DNA of 64,000 bases, from NCBI RefSeq assembly GCF_016907515.1, contig NZ_JAFBBY010000001.1, forward strand, positions 2,976,001 through 3,040,000, read 5' to 3'. This document shows positions 25,308-35,083 of the stretch, piece by piece. Numbering within the stretch: the first letter of the stretch is position 1; the number at the start of each line of letters is the position of its first letter. A model generated the notes under the pieces. That model was not told where the DNA came from and did no database searches. It worked only from the letters and a program-made list of their open reading frames with translations. This DNA comes from Nocardioides nitrophenolicus (lineage in GTDB: Bacteria; Actinomycetota; Actinomycetes; Propionibacteriales; Nocardioidaceae). The position numbers and the translations under genes are program-made.

Positions 25308-28300
25308 ATGCGCACGCAGAACCGCGGACCGGTGGTCCGCCTGCTCACCGCGGTGGTGACCACGGCCCTCGCGCTGATGGGCCTGGTCGCGCTGACCACG
25401 GCCGCCGCGCCGGTCGCGCACGCGGCCGCGGGCAGCATCAGCGGCACCGTCAGCGCGGCCGGCACCGGCACGCCGCTCGCCGGCATCACCGTGGTCGCCT
25501 ACTGCAACGACGACGGCGACTGGTACTGGTGCGAGCAGACCACGAGTGGCGCGAACGGGGGATATGCCTTCACCCTGCCCGCCGGCACCTACCACGTCGG
25601 CGCGTTCAGCGAGGACAACCGCTACGCCGCCGCCTTCTTCGGCGGCACCGACGAGGTCAACGCCGCGAACCTGACGCCCCCGGTCAGCGACGTCGACCTG
25701 GTGCTGACCCCGAACGCCACGGTCAAGGGCAAGGTCGGCCAGGGCCTGCTCAACACCGGCGTCGCCGACGTCGACGTGTGCCTCTACCAGCAGGTGAGCC
25801 ACGACGGCGAGACCTGGTGGGACTGCGCCGGCCGGGCCGTCACCGGCAGCAATGGCACCTACACGGCGTACGTCGCGCCGGGCAGCTACCGGGTCGGCTT
25901 CTCCGTCGGCGACAACCACCTGCGCGACGTCTACTACCCCAACGCGGCGACCCTCGAGACCGCGACCGACGTGAGCGTGACCGCCGCCGGCCGCACGGGC
26001 ATCAACGTGAAGATGGTGCCCAACGCCAAGGTGACCGGCACCGTCACCGCCGAGACGGGCGGAGCCGCGGTGGCGGGCGCCCAGGTCACGGCGTACCGGC
26101 TGGTGCAGGAGGGCGGCGCCTCGTCGTGGGAGCCGGTCCGGAGCACCGCCGCGAACGGCAGCGGCGGATACGAGCTCTACCTCGCGCCGGGCAGCTATCG
26201 GATCGGGTTCGACAACCCCTGCGACGCCGAGGGCCCGTGCAGCACGAGGTACCGGCCGGAGTTCTGGAACGACAAGGTGAGCGTCGAGAGCGCGACCGAC
26301 GTCAGCGTCCCCAACAGCGGCTCGGTCGCCGGCATCAGCGCCACCCTCAAGCGCAACGCCCGGATCACCGGCACGGTGACCGCCCAGGCCGGCGGCGCGC
26401 CGATCGACGGCGCCGAGGTCACGGCACTGCGGCAGGTCACCGAGCAGATCGACGGCGAGACCCACACCTACTGGGACCAGATCGCCTGGGCCAGCACCGA
26501 CGCCACCGGCGGCTACGACCTGTTCGTCCCGACCGGCAGCTACCGGGTCTCCTTCGACGACGGCTGCGCGGACACCTGCGAGGACCTCTACCAGACCGAG
26601 TACTGGAACGACGCCGCCGACCTCGAGAGCGCCGACGACATCGCGGTGACCGCTCCCGCCTCGCAGCTGGGCATCGACGCGGCCCTGGCCCGCAACGGGC
26701 GGATCACCGGCACCGTCACCGCCGAGAACGGCGGCGCGGCCCTCGCGGACATCCAGGTCGTCGCCCTCGACGAGGTGACCTACCAGGCCGGTGGCGAGAC
26801 CTACACCGACTGGAGCCCGGTCGGCTTCGCGACCACCGACGCCGACGGCGACTACACCCTGAACGCACCGCCCGGCACCCACCGGGTCGGCTTCTTCGAG
26901 CCCTGCTGGGGCGCGACCTGCCGGTACCTGGCCGAGTACTACGACGACGCCGCCACCCCGGAGCAGGGGACCGACGTGACCGTCACCGGTCCGGACGCCA
27001 CCACGCCGGACGTCGACGCCGCGCTGGCCGAGGGCTCGCTGCTCTCCGGCAAGCTCACCGGCACCGCGCAGGCGCCGGTCGCCGACGCCCTCGTCTCCGT
27101 GTACGCCGAGGACGGCGGCGCGTGGACCGAGCTGAGCGAGACCTGGTCCGACAGCAGGGGCCGGTACGCCGCCCTGGTGCCGGACGGCAGCTACCGGATC
27201 GGCTTCAGCTCACCGGACGGCGCGTTCACCGAGGAGTACTACGACGACAGCCGCACCCTCGCCGACGCCGACACGGTCGTCGTCGCCGGGGCGAACCGGC
27301 CCAACCTCGACGCCACGCTCGGGCTGGAGCTGCGCAACACCGCCACTCCGTCCATCCCCGACGCCGACCCGCAGGTCGGCGAGACGGTGAGCGCCGACCC
27401 CGGTTCCTGGTCCGCGACGCCCGACGCGTTCTCGTACCGCTGGTTCGAGACAGGCAACGCCATCCCGATCGGCACCACCAAGGACCTCGTGGTCCCGGCG
27501 AGTGCGCTGGGCAAGCAGCTGACCGTCGTGGTGACCGCCACCAAGGCCGGGTACGCCGACGGGGTCGCCACGTCGACCGCCTCGGCGGCCGTGACCCACG
27601 GCGTGCTCACCAGCACCGCCAAGCCGAGCATCTCGGGCGCGGCCACGGTCGGCAGCACGCTCACGGCGCTCGAGGGCACCTGGTCCGCGACGCCCGACGC
27701 CTACACCTACGCCTGGTACCAGTCCGGCACGTCGACCCCGATCGGCGCCGGCAAGGTGTTCGTGGTCCCGCCCGGCGCGCTCGGCACGACGCTGACGGTC
27801 AAGGTCAGCGCGGCGAAGGCCGGCCACACCGGCGCCGCCGCGACCTCCGACCCCACCGCCACGGTCGCACCCGGCGGCCTCGCCAACACCGCCAGGCCGG
27901 CCATCACCGGTGCGGTCGAGGTGGGCGGCACGGTCACGGCCAGCGGCGACACCTGGTCGCACAACCCGGACCCGGGCGCCGGCGGCCGCACCTACCGCTG
28001 GTTCCAGGAGGGCACCGCGACGCCCATCGGCACCGGCTCCACTCTGGTCGTCCCCGCGAGCGCCCTCGGCAAGAAGCTGACCGTCGAGGTCACCGCGACC
28101 GCCACCGGCTACGGCACCAGCAGTGCGGTGTCGGACCCGACCGCCGCGGTGGCGACGGGTACCTTCGCCCACTCCGTCGCGCCGACGATCTCGGGCGCGG
28201 CGAAGGTCGGCGGCACGGTCACCGCGGTCGAGGGCACCTGGTCCCCGACCCCGGCCGGGTACGCCTACCGCTGGTTCCAGGACGGCACCCTGATCGCGGA

Positions 28301-29783
28301 CGCCACCGGCAAGACGCTCGTCGTCCCGGCCGGCGCCCTCGGCAAGCCGCTCACCGTGGAGGTCACCGCGACCGCGCCGGGCTACCAGTCCAGTGCCGTC
28401 GTGTCCGCCCCGACCGGGCCCGTGGCGCTGGGAGACCTGACCAGCGAGCAGGCGCCGAGGGTGAACGGCTCGCCCCAGGTCGGCAAGACCGTCTCGGCCG
28501 GCCCCGGCACCTGGTCGGCCACCCCGAGCGGCTACGCCTACCGCTGGTTCCAGGAGGGGACGGCGACGCCGATCGGCACCGGGCAGGACCTGGTGGTCCC
28601 GCCCGGCGCGGCCGGCAAGACGCTGAGCGTCGAGGTCACGGCCACGGCGTCGGCGTACCACGATGGGGTCGCCACCTCGGCGCCGTCGGCCCCGGTCGCC
28701 CTGGGCGACCTGGCCAACACGGACGCGCCGACGGTGACCGGCACCGCCAAGGTCGGCAGGACCGTCACCGCGGGTGACGGCACATGGTCGGCCGGCCCGG
28801 CGACGTACTCCTACCAGTGGTTCCAGGACGGCACCGCGATCGAGGGTGCCACCGCCAAGGACCTGGTCGTGCCGGGCGGCGCCCGGGGCAAGAAGCTCAC
28901 CGTCGAGGTGACCGCCACCGTGCCCGGCTACGCGCCCAGCTCGGTCGAGTCCGCCGAGACGGCGACGGTCACCGTCGGCGACGCGCCGGCCAACACGGCA
29001 CCCCCGACCATCACCGGGGACCACATCGAGGTCGGCCGGACCGTCACCGCACTGCCGGGCACCTGGTCGCCGGCGCCGGACGGCTACCAGTACCGCTGGT
29101 ACCTGAACGGCACCAACGACCCGATCGGCACCGGCGCGGACCTGGTCATCCCGAGCTCCGCCGGCGGCCGCTCGCTGACGGTCAAGGTGACCGCGGTCAA
29201 GGACGGGTACGCCGACGGGACCGCCGTCTCCGAGGCCGTCGCCGTGGTGGCTCCCGCGATCGTCAACACGGTCAAGCCGGCCATCACCGGCCCGGTCCGG
29301 GTCGGTGAGACCCTCACCGTCGGCACCGGCAGCTGGTCGTCGACGCCGTCCGCCTTCGGGTACACCTGGTACGCCAACGGCGTCCAGATCAAGGGCGTCA
29401 CCGGCAACCGGCTCACCCTCACCCCGGACCTCGCCGGCAAGGTGATCGCGGCGCTCGTCGTCGCGGCGCCGTCCGGTGCGGCGTGGGCCGACAGCACCGC
29501 GCCGGTCGCGCTCGGCGTCCTGAAGGTGAGCGGCAAGCCGACGCTGAGCGGCACGGCCAAGGTCGGCAAGAAGCTGAAGGTCGTGCTCCCGGCGGCGGTG
29601 CCGGCCGGCGCCACCGTCAAGGTGCAGTGGCTGGTCGGCAAGCGGCCCGTCCCCGGCGCGACCAAGAAGGGGCTCAAGCTCACCAAGGCCTTCCGCGGCA
29701 CCAAGGTCCGCGCCGTGGTGACCTGGTCGCTGCCGGGCTACGCGCCGGTGACCCTGAAGACCGCGAAGGTCACCATCAGGTAG
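25308..29783 (+). CDS. Giant secreted repeat protein (carboxypeptidase-regulatory-like and Ig-like repeats)
   Basis: 1491 residues. A signal peptide (VVTTALALMGLVALTTAAAPVAHAA) is followed by six repeats of about 100 residues up to about residue 670. Each opens with G-x-I-x-GTVTA and ends with SYRVGF and an aromatic/Asp stretch such as YYDDA, the pattern of carboxypeptidase-regulatory-like beta-sandwiches. Next come nine repeats of about 85-90 residues built on N-T-x-x-P-x-I-x-G, VG-x-T-V, G-x-WS-x-P-x-x-Y-x-Y-x-W and a closing V-T-A, a bacterial Ig-like fold. There is no sortase motif, membrane helix or enzyme domain. It is a likely cell-surface or matrix protein. A strong palindromic terminator follows. 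Confidence 0.88.
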   Translation: MRTQNRGPVVRLLTAVVTTALALMGLVALTTAAAPVAHAAAGSISGTVSAAGTGTPLAGITVVAYCNDDGDWYWCEQTTSGANGGYAFTLPAGTYHVGAFSEDNRYAAAFFGGTDEVNAANLTPPVSDVDLVLTPNATVKGKVGQGLLNTGVADVDVCLYQQVSHDGETWWDCAGRAVTGSNGTYTAYVAPGSYRVGFSVGDNHLRDVYYPNAATLETATDVSVTAAGRTGINVKMVPNAKVTGTVTAETGGAAVAGAQVTAYRLVQEGGASSWEPVRSTAANGSGGYELYLAPGSYRIGFDNPCDAEGPCSTRYRPEFWNDKVSVESATDVSVPNSGSVAGISATLKRNARITGTVTAQAGGAPIDGAEVTALRQVTEQIDGETHTYWDQIAWASTDATGGYDLFVPTGSYRVSFDDGCADTCEDLYQTEYWNDAADLESADDIAVTAPASQLGIDAALARNGRITGTVTAENGGAALADIQVVALDEVTYQAGGETYTDWSPVGFATTDADGDYTLNAPPGTHRVGFFEPCWGATCRYLAEYYDDAATPEQGTDVTVTGPDATTPDVDAALAEGSLLSGKLTGTAQAPVADALVSVYAEDGGAWTELSETWSDSRGRYAALVPDGSYRIGFSSPDGAFTEEYYDDSRTLADADTVVVAGANRPNLDATLGLELRNTATPSIPDADPQVGETVSADPGSWSATPDAFSYRWFETGNAIPIGTTKDLVVPASALGKQLTVVVTATKAGYADGVATSTASAAVTHGVLTSTAKPSISGAATVGSTLTALEGTWSATPDAYTYAWYQSGTSTPIGAGKVFVVPPGALGTTLTVKVSAAKAGHTGAAATSDPTATVAPGGLANTARPAITGAVEVGGTVTASGDTWSHNPDPGAGGRTYRWFQEGTATPIGTGSTLVVPASALGKKLTVEVTATATGYGTSSAVSDPTAAVATGTFAHSVAPTISGAAKVGGTVTAVEGTWSPTPAGYAYRWFQDGTLIADATGKTLVVPAGALGKPLTVEVTATAPGYQSSAVVSAPTGPVALGDLTSEQAPRVNGSPQVGKTVSAGPGTWSATPSGYAYRWFQEGTATPIGTGQDLVVPPGAAGKTLSVEVTATASAYHDGVATSAPSAPVALGDLANTDAPTVTGTAKVGRTVTAGDGTWSAGPATYSYQWFQDGTAIEGATAKDLVVPGGARGKKLTVEVTATVPGYAPSSVESAETATVTVGDAPANTAPPTITGDHIEVGRTVTALPGTWSPAPDGYQYRWYLNGTNDPIGTGADLVIPSSAGGRSLTVKVTAVKDGYADGTAVSEAVAVVAPAIVNTVKPAITGPVRVGETLTVGTGSWSSTPSAFGYTWYANGVQIKGVTGNRLTLTPDLAGKVIAALVVAAPSGAAWADSTAPVALGVLKVSGKPTLSGTAKVGKKLKVVLPAAVPAGATVKVQWLVGKRPVPGATKKGLKLTKAFRGTKVRAVVTWSLPGYAPVTLKTAKVTIR

Positions 29784-29805
29784 CCCGGGCGAGGAAGTGC
29801 GAACG

Positions 29806-29845
29806 ACGACAGAGGCCCCCGCCGATCGGCGGGGGCCTCTGTCGT
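29806..29845. terminator. Bidirectional terminator, perfect 40-bp palindrome
   Basis: The two 20-base halves are exact reverse complements, GC-rich at the core. The element lies between the convergent repeat-protein and oxidoreductase genes, 22 and 35 bases from their stops, and can serve both strands. Confidence 0.88.
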
Positions 29846-29880
29846 GCTTCCGGGCGGGTCAGCCGCGGGTCCGCCGCGGG

Positions 29881-32800
29881 TCAGCCGACGGCCGGCGGGG
29901 TGACCCCGAGCTCGCGCAGCGCGGCGGCGTACTCCTCGACATTGCGCAGCTTGACCGTCTCGTAGCCGCGGACCAGGTCCGGCAGCTCCGCGATCCGCAC
30001 CGCCCGGTCGTACGCCGCCGGGTCGGCCAGGTCGCGGCTGAGGTCGACGACGAGCGAGCGGTAGTGGTCGCGCAGCTCCCGCTCGACCTTGCGCAGGTGG
30101 GCGTAGCCGAACACGTCGGCCCGGGTGCCGCGCAGCGACTTCATCCGCGCCAGGGTGCGCAACGTGCCGTGGGACTTCGGGCCGAACGAGATCTTCTTCT
30201 TGCGTCCCATCGCCCGCAGCACCGGCGGGTGCAGCTTGAAGGCGACCGTGCCGCCCGGGAAGGCCTCGCCGGTGGAGGCGAGGAACGCCGGGTCGGTGAG
30301 CAGCCGGGCGACCTCGTACTCGTCCTTGTACGCCGTCAGCTTGAACAGGTGCCGCGCCACGGCCTCGCTGAACCGAGTGTCCGAGGTGACGGCCCGCTCG
30401 GCGGCGGCGACCTGGGCGACGACGGCGACATAGGAGTCGGCGAGCTTCTCGTCCTGGTAGCCGACCAGGTCGGCGGCCCGCCGGCTGACCAGGCGGAGCA
30501 GCTCGCCCTCGAGGCCGGCGGCCGCCACGGAGGCGGGCACCGGGAGCTCGCGGACCGGCGCGCTCGGCGCGTCGGCGCGGACGCCGGCCGCCCGGAAGGC
30601 GGCCGGGTCGGTGACCGCGACCCGGCCCCAGCGGAAGGCGGCGATGTTGGCGGCGACGGCGGTGCCGTTGATCTCGATCGCCTCCTCGATCGCCGCGGCC
30701 GGCAGCCGCAGCGCGCCGGTCTGGTGGGCGGCGCCGACGAGCAGGAAGTTCGCCGCGACCGTGTTGCCGAAGATCCGGTCGGCCGCCTCCAGCGCGTCGA
30801 AGTCGAACAGCTCGACGCTGGCGGTGCGCACCCGGTCCAGCAGACCCGCCTCGTCGGGGTGCGACACCTTGGGGTCGTGGACCATGGCGCCGGTGGCGGT
30901 GCGGCTGGTGGAGACGACGGTGCGGGTCTTCTCCGGGTCGCCGTAGGTGAGGTTGCGGTCCTCGGCGAGGGTGAGCAGGTCGAAGCCGAGGAAGCAGTCG
31001 GCCGAACCGGGGGTGAGCCGGTTGGCCGGCTCGAGGTCGCCCGCGGCGAAGCGCAGGTGGCCGGTGACCGGGCCGGCCTTCTGGCTGAGCCCGGTCTGGT
31101 CGAGCGACTCGACGGCGTACCCGGCGCGCAGGGCGGCGGTCGCCAGCACCTGGTTGACGGTCACGATGCCGGTGCCGCCGATGCCGGTCATGAAGACGTT
31201 CTGGGTCGTGGTGACCGGCTGGTCCGCGGTGCTGGCGGCGACGCTCGGCGGCGTCGGGTAGGAGCGCTTGGCCTTCGCGACCTTGGGCTGCTTGCGCTTG
31301 CGGCGCGGCGCCGTCTCCACGGTCACGAACGACGGGCAGTCGCCGTCGAGGCAGCTGTAGTCGGTGTTGCAGGAGGTCTGCTCGATCCGGGTCTTGCGGC
31401 CGTACTCGGTCTCGACCGGCTGCACCGACAGGCAGTTGCTCTTCACGCCGCAGTCGCCGCAGCCCTCGCAGACCGCCTCGTTGATGACGACACGCTGGGT
31501 GCGGGCGGGCAGCTTGCCGCGCTTGCGCTGGCGGCGAGCGTCGGCGGCACAGTGCTGGTCGTAGATCAGCACCGTCACGCCGGGGATGTCGCGCAGCAGG
31601 CGCTGCGCCTCGTCGAGGCGGTCGCGGTCCCAGAGCAGGGTGCCGGCGGCGAGGTCGCGGCGGCGGTGCCGGCCCGGGTCGTCGGCGCAGACGATGATCT
31701 TGGCGACGCCCTCGGTGGTGAGCTTGTGGGTCAGCTGCGCGACCGACAGCGCGCCCTCGGCGTCCTGGGCGCCGGTCATCGCCACGACCTCGTTGAACAG
31801 CAGCTTGTAGGTGATGTTGACGCCGGCCGCGATGCAGGCCTGCACCGCGAGCTGCGCGGAGTGGAAGAAGGTGCCGTCGCCGACGTTCTGGAAGATGTGG
31901 CCGGCGTCGGTGAACCAGGCCTGACCGATCCACTGCGCGCCCTCGCCGCCCATCTGGGTGACACCGGTGACGGTGTCCTCCGGGCGGTCGGAGATGGTGA
32001 CCATGGCGTGGCAGCCGATGCCGCCGCCGCCCATGGAGCCCTCCGGCAGCACCGTGGAGCGGTTGTGGGGACAGCCCGAGCAGAAGTACGCCGACCGGTT
32101 GACCGGCAGCAGCGGCAGGCTGGTGCGGGGGCGCTGGGGCGGGGCCACCGTCACCCAGCCCTCGAGGGCGTGCCGCAGCGGAGCGAGCAGCCGGCCGGCG
32201 GTGAGCTCGCCGTCGGCGGGGATCAGCCGCTGGCCCGAGGCGTCCAGCTTGCCGAGGATCCGCGGCGCGTTCGCGGTGCCGTAGAGCAGGTCGCGGACCT
32301 GCATCTCCATGAAGGAGGTCTTGTCCTCCACGACCACGATCTCCTCGAGGCCGTCGGCGAAGCGGCGCACCGCCTCGGGCTCGACCGGGCTCATCATGCC
32401 CATCCGCAGCACCCGGATGCCGGACGCGGCCAGCGCCTCGTCGGTGACGCCGAGGTCGGTGAGCGCCTGGCGCAGCGAGTCGAAGCAGCTGCCGGACGCG
32501 ACCAGGCCGAGCCGGGCGGCCGGAGCGTCGACCTCGACGACGTTGAGGCCGTTGCGGGCGGAGTAGTCGTGGACCAACGCGGTGCGGGGCCCCACCAGCT
32601 CGGCCTCGGCGCCGACGATCATCGCCGGCCGCAGCACGATCGGGCTCTGGGTGTAGGCGTAGGGGTGGCCGTTCCACTCGATCGACGGCGTGACCGGCGT
32701 GAGGTGGAGGTCGCTGCTGTCGACCACCCAGGCGCCGTCGGCGACGTCGGCGACGATCTTGAGCGCGACCACGCAGCCGGTGGCGCGCGACATCTCGATC

Positions 32801-33387
32801 GCGTGCAGGCCGAGGGTCACGATCTCGGTGGAGTTGCGCGGGAAGAGCACCGGGATGCCGAGGGCGGCCAGGGACCGCTCGCTGACGGCCGGCACGGTCG
32901 AGGACTTCGACGCCGGGTCGTCGCCGACGAGGAGCACGGCGCCGCCGCGGCGGTTGACGCCGTACATGTTGGCGTGGCGCAGCGCGTCGGTGGCCCGGTC
33001 GACGCCGGGGCCCTTGCCGTACCAGAAGCCGGTCACGCCGTCGTACTTGCTGGTGCCGAGCGGCAGGTCGACCTGGCTGCCCCACACGGCGGTGGCGGCG
33101 AGCTCCTCGTTGAGGCCGGGCACGAAGCGGATGTCGTTCTCGTCGAGCACGTCCTGCATGTCGGCGAGCATCCGGTCCAGGCCGCCGAGGGGGCTGCCCT
33201 GGTAGCCGGAGACGAAGGACGCGGTCTTGAGGCCGCGGCGGCGGTCGAGCGCGCGGTGCTCGACGAGCAGCCGGGCGATGGCCTGGACACCGGTCAGCAG
33301 CGTCGGCGGCGCGTCGACCCGGAACCGGTCGTCGAGATCGTACGGCGTGGCCGGCTCTCCGGCGGGACGGGCGAGCAGCTCGGTCAT
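29881..33387 (-). CDS. Indolepyruvate ferredoxin oxidoreductase, single-chain fused form
   Basis: 1168 residues. It oxidatively decarboxylates 2-oxo acids from aromatic or branched-chain amino acids to acyl-CoA, passing electrons to ferredoxin. In order: a pyrimidine-binding domain (VSGYQGSPLGGLD), a thiamine-diphosphate domain (FCSGCPHNRST ... GGGGIGCHAMV and GEGAQWIGQA), an iron-sulfur section with clustered cysteines (CEGCGDCGVKSNC; CNTDYSCLDGDC), a gamma-type domain (GIGGTGIVTVNQVL) and a C-terminal DUF6537-like region. Normally two or three subunits in anaerobes; the fused aerobic form is known in actinobacteria and proteobacteria. The ATG at 33387 overlaps the stop of the dehydrogenase gene (ATGA), linking deamination and decarboxylation. 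Confidence 0.93.
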   Translation of the reverse strand: MTELLARPAGEPATPYDLDDRFRVDAPPTLLTGVQAIARLLVEHRALDRRRGLKTASFVSGYQGSPLGGLDRMLADMQDVLDENDIRFVPGLNEELAATAVWGSQVDLPLGTSKYDGVTGFWYGKGPGVDRATDALRHANMYGVNRRGGAVLLVGDDPASKSSTVPAVSERSLAALGIPVLFPRNSTEIVTLGLHAIEMSRATGCVVALKIVADVADGAWVVDSSDLHLTPVTPSIEWNGHPYAYTQSPIVLRPAMIVGAEAELVGPRTALVHDYSARNGLNVVEVDAPAARLGLVASGSCFDSLRQALTDLGVTDEALAASGIRVLRMGMMSPVEPEAVRRFADGLEEIVVVEDKTSFMEMQVRDLLYGTANAPRILGKLDASGQRLIPADGELTAGRLLAPLRHALEGWVTVAPPQRPRTSLPLLPVNRSAYFCSGCPHNRSTVLPEGSMGGGGIGCHAMVTISDRPEDTVTGVTQMGGEGAQWIGQAWFTDAGHIFQNVGDGTFFHSAQLAVQACIAAGVNITYKLLFNEVVAMTGAQDAEGALSVAQLTHKLTTEGVAKIIVCADDPGRHRRRDLAAGTLLWDRDRLDEAQRLLRDIPGVTVLIYDQHCAADARRQRKRGKLPARTQRVVINEAVCEGCGDCGVKSNCLSVQPVETEYGRKTRIEQTSCNTDYSCLDGDCPSFVTVETAPRRKRKQPKVAKAKRSYPTPPSVAASTADQPVTTTQNVFMTGIGGTGIVTVNQVLATAALRAGYAVESLDQTGLSQKAGPVTGHLRFAAGDLEPANRLTPGSADCFLGFDLLTLAEDRNLTYGDPEKTRTVVSTSRTATGAMVHDPKVSHPDEAGLLDRVRTASVELFDFDALEAADRIFGNTVAANFLLVGAAHQTGALRLPAAAIEEAIEINGTAVAANIAAFRWGRVAVTDPAAFRAAGVRADAPSAPVRELPVPASVAAAGLEGELLRLVSRRAADLVGYQDEKLADSYVAVVAQVAAAERAVTSDTRFSEAVARHLFKLTAYKDEYEVARLLTDPAFLASTGEAFPGGTVAFKLHPPVLRAMGRKKKISFGPKSHGTLRTLARMKSLRGTRADVFGYAHLRKVERELRDHYRSLVVDLSRDLADPAAYDRAVRIAELPDLVRGYETVKLRNVEEYAAALRELGVTPPAVG

Positions 33388-34481
33388 GCGGTGACTCCCT
33401 CGGTCGGACGGGTCGCGGCGGCCAGGCGTTCGGCGACGATCTCGGCGGCGACCTCGCTGGGCAGCCGGCCGCTCTCGTCGGAGCGGGTGAGGATCGCGCG
33501 CACCGTGGTGGCGATCGCGGCGATCTCGGCGCGCAGCTCCTCCGGCGTGCGCTCCCAGATCTCGCCGCCGACCTGGATCAGGCCGCCGGCGTTGGCGACG
33601 TAGTCGGGCACCCAGGTGATGCCGCGCTGCTGGAGCAGCGGCGCGACCGAGGAGTCGAGCAGCTGGTTGTTGGCCGCGCCGCAGACGATGCTCGCGCGGA
33701 TCGCGTCGACCGACGACGGGGTGAGCGTCGCGCCGAGCGCGCAGGGCGCGTAGACGTCGACGGGGGCGTCGAGCACGCCCGCCCGCGTGGTCACGCTCGG
33801 GTGCGCCTCGACGATGCGGGCCAGCGCGGCCGGGGAGGCGTCGGACACGACGACCTGGGCGCCCTCCTCGAGGAGCAGCGCGACCAGGTGGGTGCCGACC
33901 TTGCCGATGCCCTCGACGCCGACGCTGCGGCCGCGGAGGCCCTCGGGTCCCCAGCGGTGCTCGGCGGTTGCTCGCATCGCGCTGAACACGCCGAAGGCGG
34001 TGGAGAAGCCGCTGTCGCCCGAGCCGCCGTTGTGGCCGACGACGTAGCGGGTGGCGGTCGCGACGGCGTCGAGGTCCTGCGCCGTCGTACCGACGTCGGC
34101 GGCGGTGAAGTAGCGCCCGGAGAGCGTGTCCACGAAGCGACCGTACGCCGCCATCAGCTCCGGCGTCTTGATCGTGTCGGGGTCGCCGATGATGACGGCC
34201 TTGCCGCCACCGAGGGCGATGCCGGCCGCGGCGGCCTTGTGGGTCATCCCCTGGGACAGGCGCAGCACGTCGGTGAGCGCCTCGGCCTCGCTGGCGTAGG
34301 GGTAGAACCGCGTGCCGCCGAGTGCCGGACCGAGCCGGGTGTCGTGGATCGCGATGATCGCGCGCAGCCCGGTGGCCTGGTCGCGGCAGAACACGACCTG
34401 CTCGTGACCGGCGGCGCCGAGCTCGTCGGTGCGCTCGAAGACCAGGTCGTGGGGTGCGACGGGGGCGGCGGTGAGGGTCAT
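33384..34481 (-). CDS. Leucine/valine (branched-chain amino acid) dehydrogenase
   Basis: 365 residues. An NAD-dependent Glu/Leu/Phe/Val dehydrogenase that turns branched-chain amino acids into 2-oxo acids and ammonia. The catalytic region is GMTHKAAAAGIALGGGKAVI with Lys82 and Lys94; the Rossmann part carries GVEGIGKVG. It could also accept phenylalanine. The ATG at 34481 is preferred over a GTG at 34487, because CAGGCT (34489-34494) lies 7 bases before it, a leaderless arrangement. It feeds the coupled oxidoreductase downstream. A divergent Lrp/AsnC gene shares the promoter region. Confidence 0.92.
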   Translation of the reverse strand: MTLTAAPVAPHDLVFERTDELGAAGHEQVVFCRDQATGLRAIIAIHDTRLGPALGGTRFYPYASEAEALTDVLRLSQGMTHKAAAAGIALGGGKAVIIGDPDTIKTPELMAAYGRFVDTLSGRYFTAADVGTTAQDLDAVATATRYVVGHNGGSGDSGFSTAFGVFSAMRATAEHRWGPEGLRGRSVGVEGIGKVGTHLVALLLEEGAQVVVSDASPAALARIVEAHPSVTTRAGVLDAPVDVYAPCALGATLTPSSVDAIRASIVCGAANNQLLDSSVAPLLQQRGITWVPDYVANAGGLIQVGGEIWERTPEELRAEIAAIATTVRAILTRSDESGRLPSEVAAEIVAERLAAATRPTEGVTA

Positions 34482-34508
34482 GCGCACGAGCCTGGGGCCT
34501 GGTGGGCC

Positions 34509-34529
34509 GGGTCACAAGACTTGTCGCCC
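34509..34529. promoter_or_regulatory. Candidate Lrp operator in the divergent promoter
   Basis: GGGTCACAAG-A-CTTGTCGCCC is an imperfect 21-bp palindrome with a perfect ACAAG-A-CTTGT core. It covers the expected -35 position of the dehydrogenase promoter, whose -10 box is CAGGCT at 34489-34494. A regulator here could sense branched-chain amino acids. Confidence 0.5.
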
Positions 34530-34612
34530 GGTTTGGCGTCGATCCGCAATCCCGGTCCGGTAGTGAAGTGATGGAGCGCAACGAAGAGGCTGTCAGGGGT
34601 AGATTCTGTTGC

Positions 34613-35062
34613 GTGAGTGATGCCGCCGTTCTCGACGCCACCGACCGCGCGATCCTCGACCTGCTCCGGGAGAACGCGCGCCGCCCGCTGCGCGAGATCG
34701 CGACCGCGGTCGGGCTGACCGTCGCGCCGGTGCAACGGCGGATCGCCCGCCTGGAGAAGCTCGGCGTGATCGAGCGCTACACCGTGAAGATCAACCACGG
34801 ACGGATCGCGACCGGCATCGAGGCGATGACCGAGCTGCACTTCGGCGACGACCTCGACCTCGCCCAGATCATGGAGTTCGTCGCGCAGATCCCGGAGGTG
34901 GAGGAGGTGCTCACCCTCGCCGGCGATCCCGATGCGCTGGTCCGGATCCGGGTCGACGGGGTCGAGGACCTGCGCCGCGTCGTGGGCATGCTCCGCTCCG
35001 GGCGCGCGGTGGCGAGCACCAAGACGCTCGTGGTGCTCGAGCAGTGGACGCGCTTCGACTGA
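34613..35062 (+). CDS. Lrp/AsnC-family transcriptional regulator
   Basis: 149 residues from the GTG at 34613, which lies 7 bases after TAGATT (34600-34605), a leaderless promoter. Upstream ATG codons (34571 and earlier) would add a non-homologous tail. The N-terminal helix-turn-helix (LDATDRAILDLLRENARRPLREIATAVGLT) is followed by a RAM/AsnC ligand domain (VEEVLTLAGDPDALVRIRVDGVEDL). Divergent from the dehydrogenase-oxidoreductase operon, it most likely controls it in response to leucine, valine or phenylalanine. It converges with the DUF222 gene 21 bases away. Confidence 0.92.
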   Translation: MSDAAVLDATDRAILDLLRENARRPLREIATAVGLTVAPVQRRIARLEKLGVIERYTVKINHGRIATGIEAMTELHFGDDLDLAQIMEFVAQIPEVEEVLTLAGDPDALVRIRVDGVEDLRRVVGMLRSGRAVASTKTLVVLEQWTRFD

Positions 35063-35083
35063 GCCTCCCGCGCTCCGGTCCCC

